A stretch of 64,000 bases of DNA from Chloroflexota bacterium (lineage in GTDB: Bacteria > Chloroflexota > Anaerolineae > Anaerolineales > Villigracilaceae): NCBI GenBank assembly GCA_016213105.1, contig JACRBN010000002.1:62001-126000 (forward strand). Reading direction: 5' to 3'. The notes beneath the pieces are model-generated. The model did no database searches. It saw only the letters and a program-made list of their open reading frames with translations, and was not told the DNA's origin. The translations under genes and the position numbers were made by a program. This document shows, in pieces, positions 51,919 to 61,471 of this stretch. Every line of letters begins with the position of its first letter. The stretch's first letter is position 1.

Positions 51919-54621
51919 CTATTCCATCCAGCCCATCTTCCTCGCCTGCATCACCGCCTGGGTGCGGTTGGCGACTCCCATTTTGGAGAGGATGTTCGCC
52001 ACGTGTTTCTTGACCGTGTTCAGGGTCAGCACACGCTCGGCGGCGATCTCCTGGTTGCTCCTGCCCGCGGCCAGCAATTGCAGGATGTCCAGCTCGCGGC
52101 GGGTTAATGGCATCAGGGCTTGGGGTTGGTGCGCTTGATGGGTAACACCTGCACTTGCGTGCGGCGCAAGTGTTGGTAATTGGTTATTGGTGGTTTCCTT
52201 GTGGAGGAGGTTGGAGATTTCTTCCACATATGTGCGCGGGGCATGGATTTTGGAAATGTACTGGTTCAGCACGTGCAACAGATGTTTGCCTTCATCGGCG
52301 AAGATGCGCACGTAGCCGCCCTGCGCTCCCAGGGCCAGGGCATGTGAAAGGCTTTCGGCGGCCTCGGCATGCCGTCCAATGGCGTGCAGGGCATAGACGC
52401 TCAGAATCTGCGCCTCGATGACGGGCGTGACCCGTTCGCGGCGTTCGGCTTCCGCTGTCAGCCTGGACAGGCTCTCGATCAACGCTTCGGCTGGCGCAAG
52501 GTCGGAGGCAAGCCCCACAACTTTGGCGCGCAGGAGTACGAGCCGGGTCATTTCCCGCAAATGGTAATAAGCGGCCTCATTGTCTTGATCCAGGTCATAG
52601 GCCTGGATGATCTGCGCCGCGCGGGCCGTGTCGCCGCGCAGGAGGAACAGCCGCGCCAGTTGGCTGGCGACGAAGGTGTCGTCCAGCACCGAGACGCTAT
52701 GTTCGGCGACCTGCATGGCGATCTCCAGCCGGCCAATGGCAGCGTCCCAATCGCCCCTGGCAGCCAGCAGGCGGGCCAGCGCGATCTGACCGTCCATGCT
52801 GGCCACGGGCTGCCAAACCTGACAGTAGGCGATGCCTTGTTCGGCGTACTGAACGGCCTCGTCAAAGCGGTTTTGTTCGCGCAGCAGTTCGGCATAGCTG
52901 ACGTAGGGCATCCCAAGCAGGAAGGTATGCTCACCCAGGGTTTCCTTTGTGTATCGAATGACCTGCTGGAAGGTACGCTCGGCCAATCCCAGCGCGCCGC
53001 GCATCTGGCGCACTTCGCCCATCTGCACCTGGGCAAAGATGGACACCAAGGGAGTGTTCAGCGCGGCAGTCAGGCGCACGGTCTCGCTGAAGGCCTCCAC
53101 GGCCTGCGCGGTCTCCCCCTGCAAGGCGTGACCCAGTCCCAGGTTGAAGTGCAGCAGGCTGTGTAGGAAATCATCCTGTTCGGCCAGCAAGATGAAAGCG
53201 GATGAGATCTCATCTGTGGCGGCCATCTCTCCTGCGAAGATCCCGCTCAGGATGCGCAGGGACTTGGCCTCGCCCCTCAGCCTGTTCCCCGTTTCATCGG
53301 CGGGGATGAGCGCCTCGGCCCGGGTGATACACTCCGTCGCCCGCGCCGAATCCAGTCCGATGATGCTGGCCCAGCCCCTGGCCAGCCACAGACGCGGATG
53401 TTGTTCCAGCAGTTCGGGCGGCATGGCCTCGATCCACTCGGATAGGGCGGCCTGTTCGCCGCGCTGGAGCATGTCGATGTAGTGGCTTTCGAGCAGGCGG
53501 GCAGCGCGCTCATAGTCGGCGGCGTGGGTGGCGTAGTGGATGGCGTCATCCAGCAGGCTGTTTTGTTCGAACCAGTCGCTGGCGGCGCGATAGAGTTCGG
53601 CGGCCCGCCCGGGTGGAACCTGTCGGCGCAGGAAGTCGGTGAACAGCGCATGATAACGGAACCAGGTGCCCGCCGCGTCGAGCGGGACAAGGAAGAGATT
53701 GGCGCGCTCGATGTGAGCGATAAGCCCCTCCCTGCCTCCTCCGTCATCCGAAGAACTGAAAACGGGAGAGGGGAGGATGAATTCACACAACGACGCGCAG
53801 AAGCGGTCGAAGAGAGCGGAAATCTTGAGAAACTCCTGCACCTCGGGCGATTCACGGCGCAGGACTTCCTCGGCCAGGTAGTCGAAGATGTGCTCCCGCC
53901 CGGCCAGAGCCTGCCAGTTCTCGGGCTGACGGGCCAGGGCCAGCGCAGCCAGTTGCAGTCCCACCGCCCAGCCTTCAGTGGATTGATTGAGGCTGGCCAG
54001 GGCCTCGGCGGGCAGGCGCAAATCCATGCTGGTTTCGAGAAAGGCACGGACTTCTGTCTCGGTGAAGCGCAGGTCGGCGGCGCCGATCTCGGTCACCTGA
54101 TCGAGGGCGCGCAGGCGGGCCAGGTTGAGGGATGGCGACACGCGCGAGGTAATGACCAGGTGGAAGGTCGCGGGGCGGTGTTCGAGCAGAAAGCCCAGTA
54201 ATTCGCAGGTCTCGGCTGTGTCGGCGCTGTGGAAATCGTCGAGGACGAGAGCGAAGTCACCGTCCATTTCGGCCAGGTCGTTGACCAGCGCGAAAAGCGC
54301 CCCATCGGGCGAGCCGCCCTGCATCAGCGCCAGGGTGGTTTGCCCCAGGTGGTGCGAGATGTTTTGCAGGGCCTGGACGAGGTAGGCCAAAAATCTCTCG
54401 CGCGGACGGTCGGCCGGCTGGAGCGAGAGCCAGGCAATCGGCATCGGATGTGCCTGCGCCCAGGCGGCAGCCAGGGTCGTCTTGCCGAAGCCCGCCGGGG
54501 CCACGATCAGGGTCAGGGCGCGCTGGGTTCCCTCCGCCATGCGCTTGAGCAGACGTGGACGTTCCACCTGCCGGGGGCGGGTGGGCGGGATGCTGGTCTT
54601 CGTCCGCAAGAGAGGGAGCAT
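51919..54621 (-). CDS. MalT-like ATP-dependent LuxR-type regulator
   Basis: 900 residues from ATG 54621 ([16 protein letters not shown]); a 5-residue longer start is possible. The STAND NTPase part has Walker [20 protein letters not shown] (about 40-58) and Walker [15 protein letters not shown] long TPR-like region spans about 400-770. C-terminal Lux[30 protein letters not shown] with [15 protein letters not shown]. The linker before the HTH (about 815-840, [17 protein letters not shown]) is encoded by AATTACC-type and CACTTGCGTGCGGCGCAAGTG repeat sequence (about 52149-52190). It may control the efflux operon that follows on the same strand (inference). Confidence 0.92.
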   Translation of the reverse strand: MLPLLRTKTSIPPTRPRQVERPRLLKRMAEGTQRALTLIVAPAGFGKTTLAAAWAQAHPMPIAWLSLQPADRPRERFLAYLVQALQNISHHLGQTTLALMQGGSPDGALFALVNDLAEMDGDFALVLDDFHSADTAETCELLGFLLEHRPATFHLVITSRVSPSLNLARLRALDQVTEIGAADLRFTETEVRAFLETSMDLRLPAEALASLNQSTEGWAVGLQLAALALARQPENWQALAGREHIFDYLAEEVLRRESPEVQEFLKISALFDRFCASLCEFILPSPVFSSSDDGGGREGLIAHIERANLFLVPLDAAGTWFRYHALFTDFLRRQVPPGRAAELYRAASDWFEQNSLLDDAIHYATHAADYERAARLLESHYIDMLQRGEQAALSEWIEAMPPELLEQHPRLWLARGWASIIGLDSARATECITRAEALIPADETGNRLRGEAKSLRILSGIFAGEMAATDEISSAFILLAEQDDFLHSLLHFNLGLGHALQGETAQAVEAFSETVRLTAALNTPLVSIFAQVQMGEVRQMRGALGLAERTFQQVIRYTKETLGEHTFLLGMPYVSYAELLREQNRFDEAVQYAEQGIAYCQVWQPVASMDGQIALARLLAARGDWDAAIGRLEIAMQVAEHSVSVLDDTFVASQLARLFLLRGDTARAAQIIQAYDLDQDNEAAYYHLREMTRLVLLRAKVVGLASDLAPAEALIESLSRLTAEAERRERVTPVIEAQILSVYALHAIGRHAEAAESLSHALALGAQGGYVRIFADEGKHLLHVLNQYISKIHAPRTYVEEISNLLHKETTNNQLPTLAPHASAGVTHQAHQPQALMPLTRRELDILQLLAAGRSNQEIAAERVLTLNTVKKHVANILSKMGVANRTQAVMQARKMGWME

Positions 54622-54688
54622 GATGAAATTATACAACCACGCCGGTTGATGCGCCTGCCTGGAATGGGGAAACCCTACTGAAGGGTGG

Positions 54689-54716
54689 TGTCAAAACGCC
54701 AGTGTTTCGCTACACT
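54689..54716 (+). promoter_or_regulatory. Possible promoter of the 54796 gene
   Basis: TGTCAA (54689-54694), 16-base spacer, TACACT (54711-54716), about 75 bases before the TTG start. Moderate match only. Confidence 0.35.
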
Positions 54717-54795
54717 GGGAGTGTTGCCGTCCATCCCACCGTATCCCGAGGTTGATTCGAGCGGCTCGATGGCGGGTATCCAGAGAGGAGGCGCT

Positions 54796-55344
54796 TTGAA
54801 ACAAGAATCATCCGCCAGTGTTCGTTCCATATTGCAAAAATTCCAGGACGGTTATACCGCCCGTGACGTTGCCCGCCTGGACGAGTTCATGCAGCTCTTC
54901 GCCCGGGATGAGGGCATCGAGATGATCGGTGTGGGCGCTTCGAAGCGCGCGGCCAACGAGTGGTTCGAGGGGTTGGCGCGCATCCGCGAGATCGTCGAAG
55001 GCGACTGGGAGTATTGGGGTGACGTCCAAATCGATGTTGCAGGCGCGAAGATCAGCGTGCAGGGAGATGTGGCCTGGCTGTCCACCACGGGCACGGTCAC
55101 CCAGACCCGGGCTTTCGACACCGCCATCGAATTCCATCTCAACGATATGAAGGCCATTTTTGACCGCGAGGGACTGTCCGCCGACCAGAAATTGATGGAG
55201 GCTACACATTACGGCATGCGACGGTTGTACGAACGTTCCAAAGGGTTGGGCCATGCCTGGCCGTTCACCTTCACGGCAGTCCTGACCCGCTTGGGTGGTG
55301 AATGGCGCTTCCATACCATCCACTGGTCGATGCCGGTGGATTGA
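54796..55344 (+). CDS. SnoaL/NTF2-like protein
   Basis: 182 residues from TTG 54796 (LKQESSASVRSILQKF), supported by GAGAGGAGG at 54782-54790, 5 bases upstream. The open frame to 54685 lacks such a site. NTF2-like fold: helix with ILQKFQDGYTARDVARLDEFMQLFARDEG, GVGASKRAANEWFEGLARIREIV, WLSTTGTVTQT and the terminal WRFHTIHWSMP. Such domains are ketosteroid-isomerase-like; activity cannot be assigned. It leads a five-gene plus-strand unit. Confidence 0.75.
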   Translation: MKQESSASVRSILQKFQDGYTARDVARLDEFMQLFARDEGIEMIGVGASKRAANEWFEGLARIREIVEGDWEYWGDVQIDVAGAKISVQGDVAWLSTTGTVTQTRAFDTAIEFHLNDMKAIFDREGLSADQKLMEATHYGMRRLYERSKGLGHAWPFTFTAVLTRLGGEWRFHTIHWSMPVD

Positions 55345-55371
55345 CCATATAAATGATTTAAGGAAAGGTTT

Positions 55372-56568
55372 ATGTCAACATCGAATTTGCGCATGCTCAG
55401 TCCTGCTCCTGACGAACACCTTCTGCCCATGGCCCAATTGGCTGCAGATGCCTTCACCGAGGGAAAATATGTCGACCAGTTTTGCGACACCTACATGGGC
55501 AACAGCCATTACGACTGGAACGTCTCGCGCGTGACGCTGGACGGCGATACCATGATCCATCACTGGGGCGTGTGGGGCTACCTCATGCGGCTCGAGTCGG
55601 TTCAGCTCAAGGTGGCGGGCATCGGCGCGGTGGTCACGCATCCCGACTACCGCAAGCAGGGCGTCATGCACGAGGCGGCGAACGCCTCCTTGGAAGCCAT
55701 GCTGTCGGAGGGGTATGATCTGAGCATTCTGCGCGGACGGCACTACGTCAAGATGGGCTATGCGCGCGCCTGGAATTACGTCACCTATCGCGTCAAACTG
55801 GATGAACTTTCCACGCTCGAATTGCGCTGTCCCTATCGACTGCTGGATGTGGAGCAGGTCGGCGAAATGGACGCTTTCTACAACCAGACGCACGCCGATT
55901 TCACGGGCACCGCCGTCCGCCCGACCTACCGCAAACGCACCCCCGAGGATCTCGGAGTGTATGCCTGGTTCGACGCGGACGGAAAACTGGCAGGTTACGT
56001 GCGCGCCTTCCCCGCCGAGGACAACCCGAAGATCCTGCAATGCCTGGAGGCCGCAGGCGATCCGCAGCAGGGACTGGCCGTGCTGGCCGACCTGCTCAAA
56101 AGCGGCGGATACGAAAGCCTGGCTTGCTTCACCCTGCCGCATCAGCATCCGCTGCTGCAAACCTTGCGCAAGGGTGCCTGCATCGTGGAAGACCGTTATT
56201 TCGATGTCTCGGGCTGGCGCGTGCGCCTGGTGGATCTGCGCAGCACCCTGCACAAGTTGATTCCGCTTTTCGAGAAGCGCCTGGCGCAATCCCGTTTTGC
56301 GGTCTGGGAAGGCAGCCTGCTCCTGGATACGGGTGGACAGAAGTCCGTTCTGCAAATCGCCAAGGGTGGGGTCGCCCTCAGCGATGCGGCGGCGTCTCCC
56401 AACGTTCTGCGCGGCGGCGCGGACATTGCCCGCCTGCTGATCGGCTCGGATGAACCCGACGAGATCATGCGCCAGGCGGGGATGACCTGTACAGGCCTGG
56501 CCAGTCCGCTGGCGGAGGTGTTGTTCCCCAACCTGCACCCGATGATGAGCCATTGGGATGAGTATTAG
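55372..56568 (+). CDS. Eis-like GNAT acetyltransferase
   Basis: 398 residues. N-terminal GNAT with VAGIGAVVTHPDYRKQGVMHEAA (acetyl-CoA loop YRKQGV), a second degenerate GNAT region, and a C-terminal sterol-carrier-like part (SVLQIAKGGVALSDAAASP). This three-part layout is that of the Eis family, some of which acetylate aminoglycosides at several amines. A role in drug resistance is possible, given the APH-like neighbour, but not shown. Confidence 0.82.
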   Translation: MSTSNLRMLSPAPDEHLLPMAQLAADAFTEGKYVDQFCDTYMGNSHYDWNVSRVTLDGDTMIHHWGVWGYLMRLESVQLKVAGIGAVVTHPDYRKQGVMHEAANASLEAMLSEGYDLSILRGRHYVKMGYARAWNYVTYRVKLDELSTLELRCPYRLLDVEQVGEMDAFYNQTHADFTGTAVRPTYRKRTPEDLGVYAWFDADGKLAGYVRAFPAEDNPKILQCLEAAGDPQQGLAVLADLLKSGGYESLACFTLPHQHPLLQTLRKGACIVEDRYFDVSGWRVRLVDLRSTLHKLIPLFEKRLAQSRFAVWEGSLLLDTGGQKSVLQIAKGGVALSDAAASPNVLRGGADIARLLIGSDEPDEIMRQAGMTCTGLASPLAEVLFPNLHPMMSHWDEY

Positions 56569-56597
56569 TTCTGACCGTACAAAGGAGCCTCGTCAGC

Positions 56598-57650
56598 ATG
56601 ACACGCGACGAAATCATTCAAATCTGTGAACAGCAGGTGCTGGCCTCTGCCGCTGCTTTGTTCGGAACCGCCTCAGGTCAACTGGGCAGGTTTGATGGTT
56701 ACGAGGGCTGCGCCAACCTGGTCTATCAGTTCGAGCGCGAGGGCCAGCCGCGGGTGCTGCGCATCTCCCATCGCGCGGATCGCCCCGTCGAGCAGATTCA
56801 GGCGGAACTGCATTTTGTCAACTACCTGGCGGAACACGGCCTGCGCGTCTCGACGCCGATCCCCTCCCAAAACGGGAACCTGGCCGAGGTCATCCCCGCG
56901 CAGGGGATCAACTTCATCGCGGCCTCCTTCGTCAAGGGCCGCGGGATGCGCGTGCCCGACAACGGCTACCGTTATCGCGAGGGGGTGCCCATCGACGAGT
57001 ATTTCCAGAATTGGGGCCGGGTGCTGGGACAGATGCACCGCCTGACGAAGAGTTATCAGCCGCTGAGTCAGATCATCCGCCGCCCCGAATGGCACACCTG
57101 GGAATGTTACAACGGATTCCCCTACAGGGAGCGGCTGCCCATCATCGGGCAGAAATATGACCGCCTCATCGCCGAACTGCACGCGCTCCCCAAAGATGCG
57201 GACTGCTATGGCCTGATCCACAACGACTTCAACGACGGCAACTTCACCGTCGATTACGACAACGGCGACATCACGGTCTTCGACTTCGATGACTCCTGCT
57301 ACTTCTGGTTCGTGTACGACCTGGCCTGCGCCTGGGAGGGCGGGATCGGGCGCGCCATGTTCCTCCCCTTGGAGGAACGCAGGAGTTTCATGGAACGCTA
57401 CATGGAACAGATCATGCAGGGCTACACCCGCGAAAACCAGCTCAGCGGGGAATGGCTAGCGCGTCTGCCGCTCTTCCTGCGCCTGGTGCAGATGCAGGAG
57501 TTGATGCACTACGCCCAATATCTGGATGAGCCCGACGAGGAATTGCAGGCCGGGCTGCGTTACAAGATTCGCTGCATTGAGCAGGATATTCCCTACCTGG
57601 GTTTCTTCGACAACATCTTCGACCCCGAAAACCCCTTCCTGCTGGACTGA
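56598..57650 (+). CDS. Aminoglycoside phosphotransferase (APH)-family kinase
   Basis: 350 residues. Nucleotide-binding N-lobe (NLVYQFEREGQPRVLRISHR with the ATP-binding Lys replaced by Arg in LRIS), C-lobe with GLIHNDFNDGNFTVDY (Brenner motif HxDxxxxN) and VFDFDDSCYFWFVYDLA (metal-binding DFDD). The fold covers kinases for aminoglycosides, choline, homoserine and others, so the substrate is open. AAGGAG lies 10 bases before the ATG. Confidence 0.85.
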   Translation: MTRDEIIQICEQQVLASAAALFGTASGQLGRFDGYEGCANLVYQFEREGQPRVLRISHRADRPVEQIQAELHFVNYLAEHGLRVSTPIPSQNGNLAEVIPAQGINFIAASFVKGRGMRVPDNGYRYREGVPIDEYFQNWGRVLGQMHRLTKSYQPLSQIIRRPEWHTWECYNGFPYRERLPIIGQKYDRLIAELHALPKDADCYGLIHNDFNDGNFTVDYDNGDITVFDFDDSCYFWFVYDLACAWEGGIGRAMFLPLEERRSFMERYMEQIMQGYTRENQLSGEWLARLPLFLRLVQMQELMHYAQYLDEPDEELQAGLRYKIRCIEQDIPYLGFFDNIFDPENPFLLD

Positions 57651-57679
57651 TCATCCACCCTGCTCGAGGAGAAGACGAT

Positions 57680-58096
57680 ATGCCAACTGAAGCTGACAGA
57701 CTTGCAGCCGAAGCGGTCATTCGCGACAGTATTGGGTGGGCCTTGACCAAGGACATCGAGCGCCTGTTTTCCATTGTGGCGCAGGATGATGACTTCTTCA
57801 TCTTCCACCCCGATTCGAAGTCCACCATCGTTGGCTTCGAGGCGTTCAAGCAATTGGGCGCGCGCGCGTGGATGAGGGATGAATTCAAAGCCACCGATTT
57901 TTCCATCAGGGATTTGCGCGTGAATTTCGCCGAGTTGGGCAATGTGGCCTGGTATTCCTGCTGCCTGGATGATCACGCCGAATGGAACGGACAGCCCATC
58001 GGCTGGGACAATGCCCGCTGGACCGGGACGCTGGAAAAACGCAGCGGTCAATGGCGGGTGGTGCAGATGCACTTTTCCTTTGCCAAAGACGATTGA
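57680..58096 (+). CDS. SnoaL-like (nuclear transport factor 2 fold) protein
   Basis: 138 residues. RDSIGWALTKDIERLFSIVAQDDDFFIFHPDS at the N-terminus, GFEAFKQLGARAWM, VAWYSCCLDDHAEWNG and the C-terminal WRVVQMHFSFAKDD match the SnoaL_3/DUF4440-like group. No known activity. GAGGAG precedes the ATG. It is 29 bases downstream of the kinase gene. Confidence 0.82.
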   Translation: MPTEADRLAAEAVIRDSIGWALTKDIERLFSIVAQDDDFFIFHPDSKSTIVGFEAFKQLGARAWMRDEFKATDFSIRDLRVNFAELGNVAWYSCCLDDHAEWNGQPIGWDNARWTGTLEKRSGQWRVVQMHFSFAKDD

Positions 58097-58110
58097 GGCA
58101 TCGAGGGGTT

Positions 58111-58482
58111 ATGAAAAAAAGATGGATCGTGACTGCAATTGCCCTGGGCGTCAGCGGGCTGCATTTTGTCACGGGCGAAAACTATCAGGGACCGCTGCCC
58201 GTCTTCGTGAACGGGTATTTGATCGATCTGTTCCTGCCGATGGCGCTGGTGCTGTTGATGGGCTTGTTCCAGAATAAAATCCTGCGCTCCGCGGTTTTTC
58301 GCGCCGTTGCAATCTTCGGCTTTGGCTGCCTGGTGGAAATCTCACAGTATCTTGGATATCCGCTCTTCGGCAGTACCTTCGATCCGCTCGACATTTTGGC
58401 CTATGCGGGCGGAGTTGCGTTGGGTCTGACCCTCGACCTGACCCTGTTCCCGCACCTGGTCCCGGGCTGGGATGGGGGCTAG
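58111..58482 (+). CDS. Small membrane protein (VanZ/DUF2809-like)
   Basis: 123 residues from ATG 58111 (MKKRWIVTAIALGVSG), with GAGGGG upstream. Four hydrophobic segments. ISQYLGYPLFGSTFDPLDILAYAGGVALG is the E/S-Q...D...G pattern seen in VanZ-like and DUF2809 proteins. Function unknown. It ends the accessory unit that starts at 54796. Confidence 0.7.
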   Translation: MKKRWIVTAIALGVSGLHFVTGENYQGPLPVFVNGYLIDLFLPMALVLLMGLFQNKILRSAVFRAVAIFGFGCLVEISQYLGYPLFGSTFDPLDILAYAGGVALGLTLDLTLFPHLVPGWDGG

Positions 58483-58510
58483 TACACTTGGGCGCAAATC
58501 AGGCCTGTTC

Positions 58511-58557
58511 GTAGGAGCGACTTTCCTGACCCAGACCGTCAGGATTGGGCAGTCGCC
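58511..58557. repeat. Palindromic intergenic repeat (GTAGGAGCGACT type)
   Basis: GTAGGAGCGACTTTCCTGAC on one side and GTCAGG...AGTCGCCTAC on the other, a nested imperfect palindrome between convergent genes. I see nothing coding between 58483 and 58626. Confidence 0.65.
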
Positions 58558-58626
58558 TACCCAGCCTAAAAACGACTGACGCGAAGCAGTTACTACGAAA
58601 TCAAGACAAATTTATGCCCGCCTGTA

Positions 58627-60447
58627 CTAGGGTCGGGGCGGACGCCCGCCCATGCCGCCGCCCGAGGTGACCATGCCAGAGGTGGTGAAGCTGGTCATCT
58701 AGGTACCGGGCGTGTAGATGCCGCCTGAGTACAGTCCGTCCACGTTTGCGCCGCTGGAAGAGCCGCCGCTGTACACCACGTAGGTCATTCCGTTTGCCAG
58801 TTGCGGCGATGAAAGCACCACGGACTGATAGGCCTTGGCCGGCGCAAAGGTCAGGATCTCCTCGCCGCTTTGGGTTTGGATGTGGATCAACGTGCCAGCC
58901 GCCTGCGCCGCGTCGAAGTTATACAGGATCGAATATTGGCTGGACGAATTGCTGGGGGCCTGGGCCATGCCCGAACTGCCCACCGCCAGCAGGAATCCGC
59001 CCGAGATGTTGAACGTGCCGTTGTAATCCAGGGGGCCGTTGCCGTTGTTGGTCGGGCCGTTGACAATTACCGTGCCGCCCGTCATCTCGAAGGAGCCGTT
59101 CGAGTCGAGGCCGTCGCCGCCCGCGTCCACGTAGAGATAGCCGCCGTTGATATAAACGTAGTAGCTGCCTGCCGCAAATTCGTTCTGACCGGGCCGCCCG
59201 TTGACCGAGGAACCGTCGGCGCCGCCGCCCGCGTTGATGCCGTCGTCGCTGGCGACCACATGGATCGTCCCGCCGTTGATCGTGATGAGCGCGCTCTCGA
59301 TGGCCTCGTAGGACTGCGTTAGATCGATCTCGCCGCCGTTGATGGTCAGGGATGCGTTGGCGTGCAAGCCATCGTCGCCCGAGGCCACCTGGAAGCCTCC
59401 GCCGTCGATGGTGAGCGTGGCGTTGCTGTGCAGCGAGTCGTCCGCCGAGTTGATGGTGAACGCGCCCGCGGTGATGAGCAGATCCGTGCCCGCCTTCAAG
59501 CCCTTGGCGCTCTCGCTGGTCTGGCTGGTGTCCCCCCACATGCCGCCGCCCGAACTGCTGTTATTGACGGCTCCGCCGCCCGACGTGATGGCAAACGTGC
59601 CGCCGTCGATTTGCAGGCGGGTCGCGGCCTGGATGCCATCCAGCGCCGACGTGATGTTCAGGCTTCCGCCCTCGATCAGGATGTAGCCCTTTTCGGCCTC
59701 ATCCACGTTCGTGGATTGGATGCCGTCCGCGCCAGAGTTGATCGTGATCACGCCATCCTTGATCGAGACCGAATCCTTGCCCTTGAGGCCGTCGTTCACG
59801 GCATTGATCGTAAGGATGCCGCCGACAATCTTCAGATCATCCTTGCTGGCGATGCCGTTGTTGTAATTGGCGGTGACGGTCAGCGCGCCGCCCCCGTTGA
59901 TGGTCAGGTCGTCGTGACTGAAGATGGCTGCATTGGGTTCGCCGCTTTCATCGAGCGCCGCATAGGTTGTGCCATCCGTCACCGTATTCTGCGTGCCGTC
60001 AGCCAGCGTGAGCACCACCTTTTCGGCATTGGCGATGTAGAGCGGCGCGCCCGTCGAGTAGGTGATGTCCGCGCCGTTCAAGAGGAGCGTGACCGTTTCG
60101 GCGTCCTGCGTGTCGACGACGATCTGCCCGTCGTTCAGCACGCCCTGGATGGAGTAAACCCCCGCCGCGCCGACGGTGGCCACCGTCCCGTCCACATTGA
60201 CCCCGCTCCCCGTCACCGAGATCGACCCGCCCTCCAGGCGGATGACCGTTGCGGTGGCCGAGTCCACGTTGACGGCCAGGTCGTCGGAGGCGTAGTCGGC
60301 GCTGATCGGGGTGGAGGAGGCGGCCAGGGGTACGGCGGCAGGCGCGGTCAAGTCGCTCGTATTCGCCACCTGGGATGTGGATGCGGAGCAGGCGGTCAGA
60401 GTCACGATCAGGATGATCGATAAGAGGAAGGTCAGTAACTTTTTCAT
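58627..60447 (-). CDS. Carbohydrate-binding beta-helix lipoprotein (DUF4353, Cthe_2159-like), with in-frame amber codon
   Basis: 582 residues to TAG 58699-58701, or 606 codons including the amber if read to the next in-frame TAG at 58627. Lipobox LTAC (Cys about 20). An N-terminal beta domain (SITVTGSGVNVDGTVATV, YSIQGVLNDGQIVV, VTLLLNGADI) precedes a right-handed parallel beta-helix of repeated turns such as GGALTVTANYNNGIASKDDLKIVGG and NDGLKGKDSV. This is the pattern of the Cthe_2159 polysaccharide-binding family. After the amber the frame continues MTSFTTSGMVTSGGGMGGRP, a Gly-rich tail typical of this family's C-termini. The TAG is therefore likely a recent nonsense change (or a sequencing error). 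Last gene of the VTC-DUF4956 cluster. Confidence 0.88.
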
Positions 60448-60469
60448 TTGGTCTCCGTTATGGTTTTGT

Positions 60470-60555
60470 CATTGTGAGTTGTGAAATAGCAATGAGGAGA
60501 TTGCTTACCACTTCATGGCACATGTTGTCGCCCTATTGGGCTCCTCGCAATGACA
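60470..60555. repeat. Intergenic repeat, family 2, copy 3
   Basis: GTCATTGTGAG near the left end and CTCGCAATGAC near the right end are inverted, with GCAATGAGGAGATTGCTTA inside. It lies between the beta-helix gene and the 36-residue ORF. Confidence 0.75.
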
Positions 60556-60561
60556 GAAGGG

Positions 60562-60672
60562 TCAGAGGGTATAGGCAATGATGGGATAGTTGCCGATGGC
60601 AAAGCTCAGAATGGACAGGATGCCGACCAGCAAGAGCATCAGGGGCAGGCTGCGTTTGAATTTGAGGGACAT
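60562..60672 (-). CDS. 36-residue single-helix membrane peptide
   Basis: The ORF starts MSLKFKRSLPLMLLLVGI, continues with a hydrophobic run (LSILSFAIGNYPIIAYTL) and ends TGA. AAGGAG lies 6 bases before the ATG, a good ribosome site. The basic start followed by about 22 hydrophobic residues predicts one membrane helix. It sits between the DUF4956 and beta-helix genes on the same strand, so it is likely co-transcribed and may be a small subunit of that envelope system. I do not recognise a family. Confidence 0.65.
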   Translation of the reverse strand: MSLKFKRSLPLMLLLVGILSILSFAIGNYPIIAYTL

Positions 60673-60725
60673 GGTTTCTCCTTGCTCCCCTCTCCCAAAG
60701 GGAGAGGGGCTGGGGGTGAGGATGG

Positions 60726-61406
60726 TTATAGATCTGTTCCGTTGTAGCCCGCGATGAGCGTGACCTTGTTGTCGCCGTTCAACTTCCTGATCTCGGCGAG
60801 GAAGTCCTGCATTTGCGCGGATTTCTTCAGGCCGACGCTGTAGATCAGTTCGGTCATTGTGCCGCTCTGAATCGAGTCAACGCTGATAAGTTCGGAGGCG
60901 TGGGTGTATTTGACGAAGACGCGGTCGAAGAGTGAGTCGAACGGCGCGCCGTTGGGGATGTGTACGCGCAGGATCTGGGTGGCCGATTCGCGCGCGAACC
61001 AGTTGAGGCGGGTCATCAAGACGACGACCAGGCTGATGACCACCGCCGCGATGGTGCCCAGCAGGTAGAAGCGCGTGCCGATGGCCATGCCAATCGCCAT
61101 GCTGAAGAAAATGAAGCCCACGTCGCGCGTCTCCTTGACGGCGTTGCGGAAGCGGATGATGGACAACGCGCCGACCAGCGAGAAGGCGCGGGCCACGTTC
61201 GAGCCGACGATGAGCATGACCAGCGCCACGATCATGCCGTTCATCACCAGCGTGAAGACGAAACTTTGGGTGTAGGACGTGCCGCGGTGGGTGATCTGGT
61301 ATATCCAGCCGATGAAGGCGCTGAGCGCGAAGCTGAGCGTCAACACCAGCACGACATCCATGACAGTGAATTCGGTGGTCAGGTCTTGCAGATTAAAAAT
61401 GTCCAT
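60726..61406 (-). CDS. DUF4956 membrane protein
   Basis: 226 residues from ATG 61406 (MDIFNLQDLTTEFTVMDVVL); the longer frame overlaps the VTC gene. Four membrane helices, then a cytoplasmic domain. The conserved RAFSLVGALSIIRFRNAVKETRDVGFIFFSMAIGMAIG segment (about 70-110) is the DUF4956 core. These proteins are regularly encoded beside VTC-domain polyphosphate polymerases and surface proteins such as CotH. The function is unproven. It follows the VTC gene by about 65 bases. Confidence 0.9.
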   Translation of the reverse strand: MDIFNLQDLTTEFTVMDVVLVLTLSFALSAFIGWIYQITHRGTSYTQSFVFTLVMNGMIVALVMLIVGSNVARAFSLVGALSIIRFRNAVKETRDVGFIFFSMAIGMAIGTRFYLLGTIAAVVISLVVVLMTRLNWFARESATQILRVHIPNGAPFDSLFDRVFVKYTHASELISVDSIQSGTMTELIYSVGLKKSAQMQDFLAEIRKLNGDNKVTLIAGYNGTDL

Positions 61407-61471
61407 GAGAGGGGTCTCCGTGAATATGTTCTTGTTGCAGGTTGCTTGTGGAACAAGGCAATAGACTTGTT

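Noticed and set aside
60681-60720. Hairpin CCCCTCTCCCAAAGGGAGAG between the DUF4956 and 36-residue ORF genes
   Set aside because: A widespread type of GC-rich intergenic palindrome. It may be a weak terminator or processing site, but it directly abuts the ribosome site of the small ORF, so I did not call it a terminator.
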